Source of the DNA: Valencia hispanica
Taxonomy: Eukaryota > Chordata > Actinopteri > Cyprinodontiformes > Valenciidae
NCBI GenBank assembly: GCA_963556495.2
Contig: OY747716.1
Coordinates: 12,801,571-12,865,570 of the forward strand
DNA: 64,000 bases
Direction of reading: 5' to 3'
Under the pieces are notes generated by a model, which saw only the letters and a program-made list of their open reading frames with translations, did not search any database and was not told the DNA's origin. The position numbers and the translations under genes are program-made. Positions 59,643 through 64,000 of the stretch are shown piece after piece; the first letter of the stretch is position 1; each line of letters opens with the position of its first letter.

Positions 59643-61639
59643 TGTTGAGGCGGGGAATGGGGAGGGGACTGGAAACACCTGTCCTCCTGCAAGGCTGTTG
59701 ACACCTCCCTGCTTCACAGTCCGGGAATGGAGCTCACCTTGATCTCACTCCACTCCACTCTCTCCAGGGGCACATTTACGACAAAACGAAATGCTTAAAA
59801 ATGAATTGAAGAACCAGAACCTTTTTTGCTGCACTTAAATGCTGGGAAGTAGGTGTACATGACAGATCGACCCAGGAGGGGGGTGGGGTGGGGGGTCCTA
59901 GCAGCAAGGCAAAGCAACAGGAAAAGGCATCTGTTTGGTCAAAAGGGCAACTTTGCATATCAATAGAGCTGTGTCATTCTTATAAAGGGTTTCATAAAAA
60001 CGCAGTTAACTTAAAGGAGAAGGGGGTGATAAAAAAACAGATCTAATAGAGTCATAAAAAGTATCTTCCTACAAAGAGGAAAAGAACAGCAGAGGTTTAA
60101 GATAGAGTCCAGGTTACTGAAAGAGAAAATAAACAGCCGAATATGACAGGAAAGAAAAAACAAAACAAAAAAACAAACAAAAAAACATTCCTGATTCTTC
60201 TTCTTCTGCTACTGTCCACAGAAACTCCCAGGACAGCCAAGCCCGAAACACACACACACACAACACCACACGGTGTTACAGCAACATGGGCTCACAGTGA
60301 GCGAGACAACGCCGAGAAAACAGCTGCGTTACCTCCGTGCCTGTGCGGGACAGAGCCACGGTCAAACGCCGCGATAACAACAACAACTTGCTCGGTGAAG
60401 TAACAAATTCAGAGATGATAATGAGCAAAGCGCTCATAGGAACGGCTTTTAGTGTTAAACCTGGACGTTAAAAGATAATTACAACAACTTCAAACACTCA
60501 AACAATGCTAATATCGCATCTGTTAGGCGCGCGCAGTGACACGGAGCTGCTTTGAACACGCAAAACGGCGAATTGTAGTGAGAACAGAAAAGAAAAAGGT
60601 GGGGAAAACTGAGGTTCGCTCGCGCCCGTGGCTCCTACAAGAATCAGGATTCCCGTCGCGCGACAGTGAAGGATCCGCTCTCCTTATATGGGCTGCGCTC
60701 AACCAGCGCGTGAGATATAGCCCTCGCTCTCCGGAACCTTGGTCATCCCGTCCGTGTTTTCTGCTGAGCTTTCACTCCTGAGCCTACTTTATCATTTGAA
60801 ACAATAAAAAGAAAAACTTACTGAATTAAAACACTTTTTCGGCAACAACGTGAGCAGAAACGCAAATGAGTTGGAAACAATGACAGCTCAAAGCCGGCTT
60901 TAACACGAAATACGTTTATTTTCTCTCTTTTTATTGATCTATTTGTTTTATTTAAAACGTAACAGTGATGTCGTCGATAGGAGTGATTTGAAGCAGCCGA
61001 ATGGAGGGCAGAAAAACGAGGCAGTTTGTCCGCCCCTTGTAGCTCAGCAACAGCCTGTACCTGCTCAGAGTGGACTAAATAAAGAGCGGACCAAAAAACA
61101 GTTGCATTCCTATTTGTTCCGGCTCAACAAATTTCAAAAGCGTCCCCGAGCAATGACCCGACTAAGTGTAGTGTTGTTTTCTTAATCCAAAGTGTTTTAA
61201 GACAATCAGCGAGCAACAACCAGGTAGCGTATTACTCCGTCCGACCCCAGAAAACAGGTCCGAGTTTTACGGTGGGCTCCCTAACTCGGCAGAACACGGC
61301 TAAAAAAAATATCAATGAATGCTCCCCGTGTTTGTGGCGTTAAACGTCTATTCGGCCGAATAAATGAGAATAAAGTGAGCAGAGAGAGCCGCTGCGCTCC
61401 GAGCGCAGTGAGGTGCGCGTATAACGGTCCCTCATCGCGGCGGACCGCTAGGCGGAGGGGAGAGTCGCGACCCAGGTATAACGGTACACCACACCGCTAC
61501 TTCCCACCACTTTCAGCGTCGGGAGAGAAAAAAAAAAAAACAGCGCTCACACTCTGCTGAACTTTTTCGGCCAAATTGCCCGGTCGACAGAAGAGCCTCC
61601 GAAGAGGGACGACTCCGTTAGGAAGTAGTTTTAACTCAC

Positions 61640-61697
61640 CGTTGGTCCTCCTCGGGTTCGCCTGCTTTCTGCGCTTACACCTGGGGCCATCCGCCAT
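61640..61697 (-). CDS. zeb1: zeb1 coding exon 1 (start codon to first splice donor)
   Basis: ZEB1 is a zinc-finger E-box-binding homeobox transcription factor. It acts in the nucleus and represses epithelial genes such as E-cadherin through CACCTG sites. Read on the minus strand, the exon encodes 19 residues, MADGPRCKRRKQANPRRTN, plus one base. This is the conserved basic ZEB amino terminus; from memory, vertebrate ZEB1 has NN where this has TN. The donor GTGAGT follows directly (intron begins at 61639), giving a 58-nt coding part in phase 1. The split codon G + TT with exon 2 makes valine, as expected for ZEB1. The ATG context is GGATCATGG. A CACCTG E-box core lies inside the exon on the plus strand (61678-61683). 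ZEB2 shares the amino terminus, but exon 2 decides for ZEB1. Whether this is the a or b teleost paralogue cannot be decided here. Confidence 0.93.
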
Positions 61698-61742
61698 GAT
61701 CCTTTCGTTGTGTCTAAATGCTGCCGGAGAGTCACCTCCTCT

Positions 61743-61800
61743 CTCACCCCCTCTCCCCCTCCTCCTCCTCCACCACCACCACCACCACCTCCCTCTCTCC
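61743..61800. repeat. CTC/CAC triplet-rich tract in the zeb1 5' flank
   Basis: CCCCTCCTCCTCCTCC, then CACCACCACCACCACC, then CTCCCTCTCTCCC. It is purine-only on the sense strand of zeb1 in parts and lies 50-100 bp upstream of the start codon. Confidence 0.9.
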
Positions 61801-61895
61801 CTTCACCTCCCCTTCTTCTCCGCACCTGGTTTACGACAAAAAGGGCTTTACGGCGTTACCTTCCCCGTACCTCCGCATGAGGCACGCTGAATGCG

Positions 61896-61931
61896 GGAGA
61901 GGAGAGGAGAGGAGAGGAGAGGAGAGGAGAG
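61896..61931. repeat. (GGAGA)n pentamer array
   Basis: Seven near-perfect GGAGA units in the zeb1 5' flank. Confidence 0.93.
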
Positions 61932-62000
61932 GGTTGGCTGGCTCCTCTGTTACCTGCCTCGCTCTCAGCAACGTCCTGGGTGTAGAAAGCACCCTGTAGC

Positions 62001-62454
62001 GGTCATTTTAAAGGTGTAGTTCCGCTACCTAGTGGTTGGAACAGTTTTAATTGTTGGAATATGAAAAAAAAAAAAAAAAAGAAGCTGCTAAACAGGGCCG
62101 GCGAAAAGTTTTATGAAATTTATTGGGGGGGGGGGCTCACCTCAATTGTGAACACCTTTCACCTGAAGTTATTTTAAATGTCTAATATTTGATCTGTTTT
62201 GCACACTTTAGGATGTCTATACTAAACACAATCATTTTGTTCTTAACTACTGAACCAACAATAAATATAATTTAAACCAAATTTGATTTTAAGTTAATAA
62301 AACTTAAAAAGTTTTCTCATTTCATTCATTTTTTTTTAACCTGAAGTTCATTTCCACATTTTTTCACAGTTGTACAACTGTTACATAAAACAACAGGATT
62401 AAAAAAATATACGAGCAATTGTTAGAGATTAGAGATTATTATTAACGATTAGGG
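62001..62454. other. Upstream flank of zeb1, AT-rich, no gene seen
   Basis: Poly-A (62065-62081), G run (62125-62134) and otherwise AT-rich sequence. It marks the far end of the CpG-rich promoter zone. Confidence 0.5.
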
Positions 62455-62560
62455 TTATGGCAAGGAGGCCGTTCAACCTCGGAAAGTTGGAGCTCATCGC
62501 CAAACAGAAATATAACACTGGTGGAAACATGCAAAAAGCTGGACAGCAAACATAAGAAGA
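62455..62560 (+). mobile_element. Tc1-related fragment abutting another Tc1 copy
   Basis: ATGGCAAGGAGGCCGTTCAACCTCGG, GTTGGAGCTCATCGCC and GTGGAAACATGCAAAAAGCTGGACAGCAA match a Tc1-type transposase C-terminus (RPFNLGKLELIA ... ETCKKLDS). It is related to 21135-21290. Confidence 0.6.
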
Positions 62561-62569
62561 AGAAGTATA

Positions 62570-63757
62570 CAGTGCCTTTAAAAAAAAAGCATTCACTCCC
62601 TTGGATGTTATGTCCTTTTATTGCTTTTCCAAATCAATCATGATCAACAAAATGAAGCGTTTTGACAACAACGGAAATTGGCTTAAAAAAACCTTTAATG
62701 TCAAAGTGAAGACGGATTCCTACAAAAATAATAAACAAAGAAATGTTTAACATAAAAAAGTGATTGCATAAGTATTCACCCCCTTTAGTCAGTATTTAGT
62801 AGATGCACCTTTGGCTGCAATCGCAGCATGGAGTCCGTGTGGACAGGTCTCAGTCAGGCTGAACATCTGGACGCTGCAGTTTTCCTCCCTTCTTCCTGCT
62901 GAACTGTCCCAGCTCAGTCAGGTTGCGTGGGAATCGGCTGTGAACAGTTCCTTCCAAGTCCTGCCACAAATTCTTTATGGGACTGAGGTCTGGGCTTTGA
63001 CTGGACCACTCCGGATCATCCACCTTGTTTTCTTCAAACCGTTTCTGTGTAGCTTTAGCCGGATGCTTCGGGTCGTTGTCCTTCTGGAAAGTAAGTGTTC
63101 TCTGAAGTCGTAGTTCTCCTGCAGATGAAAACAAATTGCCCTCCAGTATTTCTCTCTATCTTGCTGCTTTCGTTTTACCTTCTACCTTTACCAGCCCTCC
63201 AGGGCTTGCTGCCGAGAAGCATCCCCCACAGCATGATAGTGCCGCCACCATGCTTTAGAGAGGGGATGCTATGTTTGGTGTCCACCAAACATAGAATCTT
63301 ATCTGATGGCCAAAAAGCTCCATTTTGGTCTCATCAGACCAAAGAACTGTCTTCCACTTGACCACGGAGTCTCCTACAGGCCTTTTGGCATACTAGTTGA
63401 GCCTTTATCTGAGGTTGCTTTCTCATTGCCACTCTCCCATAAAGCTTTGACTGGTGAAGAACCTGGGCAACAGTTGTTGTACACAGAGTCTCTCCCATCC
63501 CAGCTCCGGAAGCTTGTAACTCCTTTAGCGTAGTCATAGGTGTCACTTTAAAAAGGGGTGACTATTTATGCAATCACTTTCTTTATGTTTCATATGTTTG
63601 TTTATCATTATTTTTGTAGAAATCAGTTTTCACTTTCACTTTAAAGTTGTTTTTTTTATTTGTTTATTTGTTTTTTATTTGTTGTATTTTGTTGGTCATG
63701 ATTGATGTAAAAGCTTTAAAAACGGTGAAACATCCATAAGGGGTTAATACTTTAACC
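62570..63757 (-). mobile_element. Tc1 remnant upstream of the zeb1 promoter
   Basis: Left end is CAGTGCCTTTAAAAAAAAAG, preceded by TA. The arm repeats CAAATCAATCATGATCAACAAAATGAAG near 62629 and, in inverse, TTGGTCATGATTGATGTAAAAG near 63692. The transposase lies on the minus strand: ALIR-type HTH lost, then TLKELQASGAGMGETLCTTT (from 63534), ALKGCLG/GGGTIML block near 63222, RTLTFQKDNDPKHPAKATQK with the second Asp (near 63110), and SPDLSPIKNLWQDLEG. The catalytic Glu position is Lys (PIKN). Frameshifts separate the parts. A third Tc1 lineage. Confidence 0.85.
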
Positions 63758-64000
63758 CCATTTCATTCCTGCAATTTCCGCCCTACGTTTGTTTAAAAGC
63801 CCATACCCAAACTAAAATGAAAGCTGTTCTTCAACCATTCTAAGTAGAGTCATGGCTGGGGTCTCTTTGGAAAGATAACACTCACAGAACAGTGATAATA
63901 TGTCTGAGTGCTATTGTCGCAAAGTAACATGATTTTTAATGCACTAGAAAAGATTAAACTAATTATAATTGTATGCTTGATTGACATATCATTGGAGTCA

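Larger units (their letters stand above)
60300..61990. promoter_or_regulatory. CpG-rich island over zeb1 exon 1 and start of intron 1
   Basis: Clusters of CG dinucleotides appear near 60290-60380, 60525-60760, 60960-61030 and especially 61320-61600 (for example GCTCCGAGCGCAG and TCGCGGCGGACCGCTAGGCG), in contrast to the AT-rich flanks. The island lies mostly on the intron-1 side of the start codon. Such islands usually mark a broad, TATA-less promoter. The boundaries are judged by eye. A divergent transcript from this island is possible but not shown. Confidence 0.55.
61698..62000 (-). promoter_or_regulatory. zeb1: Probable zeb1 5' UTR and proximal promoter
   Basis: This is the sequence directly upstream of the zeb1 start codon on the minus strand. 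It is strongly strand-asymmetric: the plus strand is C/T-rich with a CTC/CAC tract (61743-61800), and a GGAGA pentamer array lies at about 61896-61931. No TATA box is evident close to the ATG. A CACCTG core lies at 61823-61828, the kind of site ZEB proteins bind. The transcription start cannot be placed from sequence alone. Confidence 0.55.

Noticed and set aside
61497..61639. Extension of zeb1 exon 1 reading frame past the donor (ELKLLPNG...)
   Set aside because: The GTGAGT donor and the exact phase match to exon 2 show that this is intron.

Overview
The window is from a teleost fish. It covers the 5' end of zeb1, read on the minus strand. Two coding exons are recognisable. Exon 1 (61640-61697) encodes the family's conserved amino terminus MADGPRCKRRKQANPRRTN and ends in a GT donor. 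Exon 2 (7350-7508) follows an AG acceptor and encodes TNYNN...SDSDDEDKLHIVEEE. The split codon (G + TT = Val) joins across an intron of about 54 kb. Positions 1-7349 are therefore intron 2, 7509-61639 intron 1, and the sequence right of 61697 is 5' UTR, promoter and upstream flank. A CpG-rich zone spans roughly 60300-61990. No other host gene and no RNA gene was recognised.

The rest is intronic DNA loaded with transposable elements. Tc1/mariner remnants dominate: about fifteen copies or fragments, in both orientations and from several sublineages. The best preserved (12944-14500) has nearly identical long terminal inverted repeats and flanking TA, but its transposase is frameshifted. Others lie at 1340-2035, 2930-3935, 6570-7260, 8960-9545, 18150-18345, 21135-21290, 26179-28074, 32770-33445, 34655-35218, 38870-40290, 54326-54400, 57110-57765, 62455-62560 and 62570-63757. 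hAT-type elements include a 914-bp copy (45526-46439) with a perfect 8-bp target duplication and a BED zinc-finger exon ending in a splice donor, and a 427-bp copy inserted into a Tc1 remnant (57271-57697). tRNA-derived SINE copies, a LINE 3' tail and several palindromic MITE-like elements are also present.

Tandem repeats are prominent. A 20-bp minisatellite fills about 1.5 kb (36011-37550), a pure (AG)n tract is about 200 bp long (33494-33694), and there are ATCC, AT, GT/GC and poly-G tracts.

The best candidate for something undescribed is a 2.3-kb element (29313-31604). It has 15-bp terminal inverted repeats GGGTGGTTGACGTGA, a 4-bp TCAT duplication, repeated internal TGGTGCAAC/TGTCCT motifs and only a 31-codon basic reading frame. 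I could not assign it to a superfamily. Several repeat-free stretches of intron 1 might hold conserved regulatory elements of zeb1, but this cannot be shown from one sequence.
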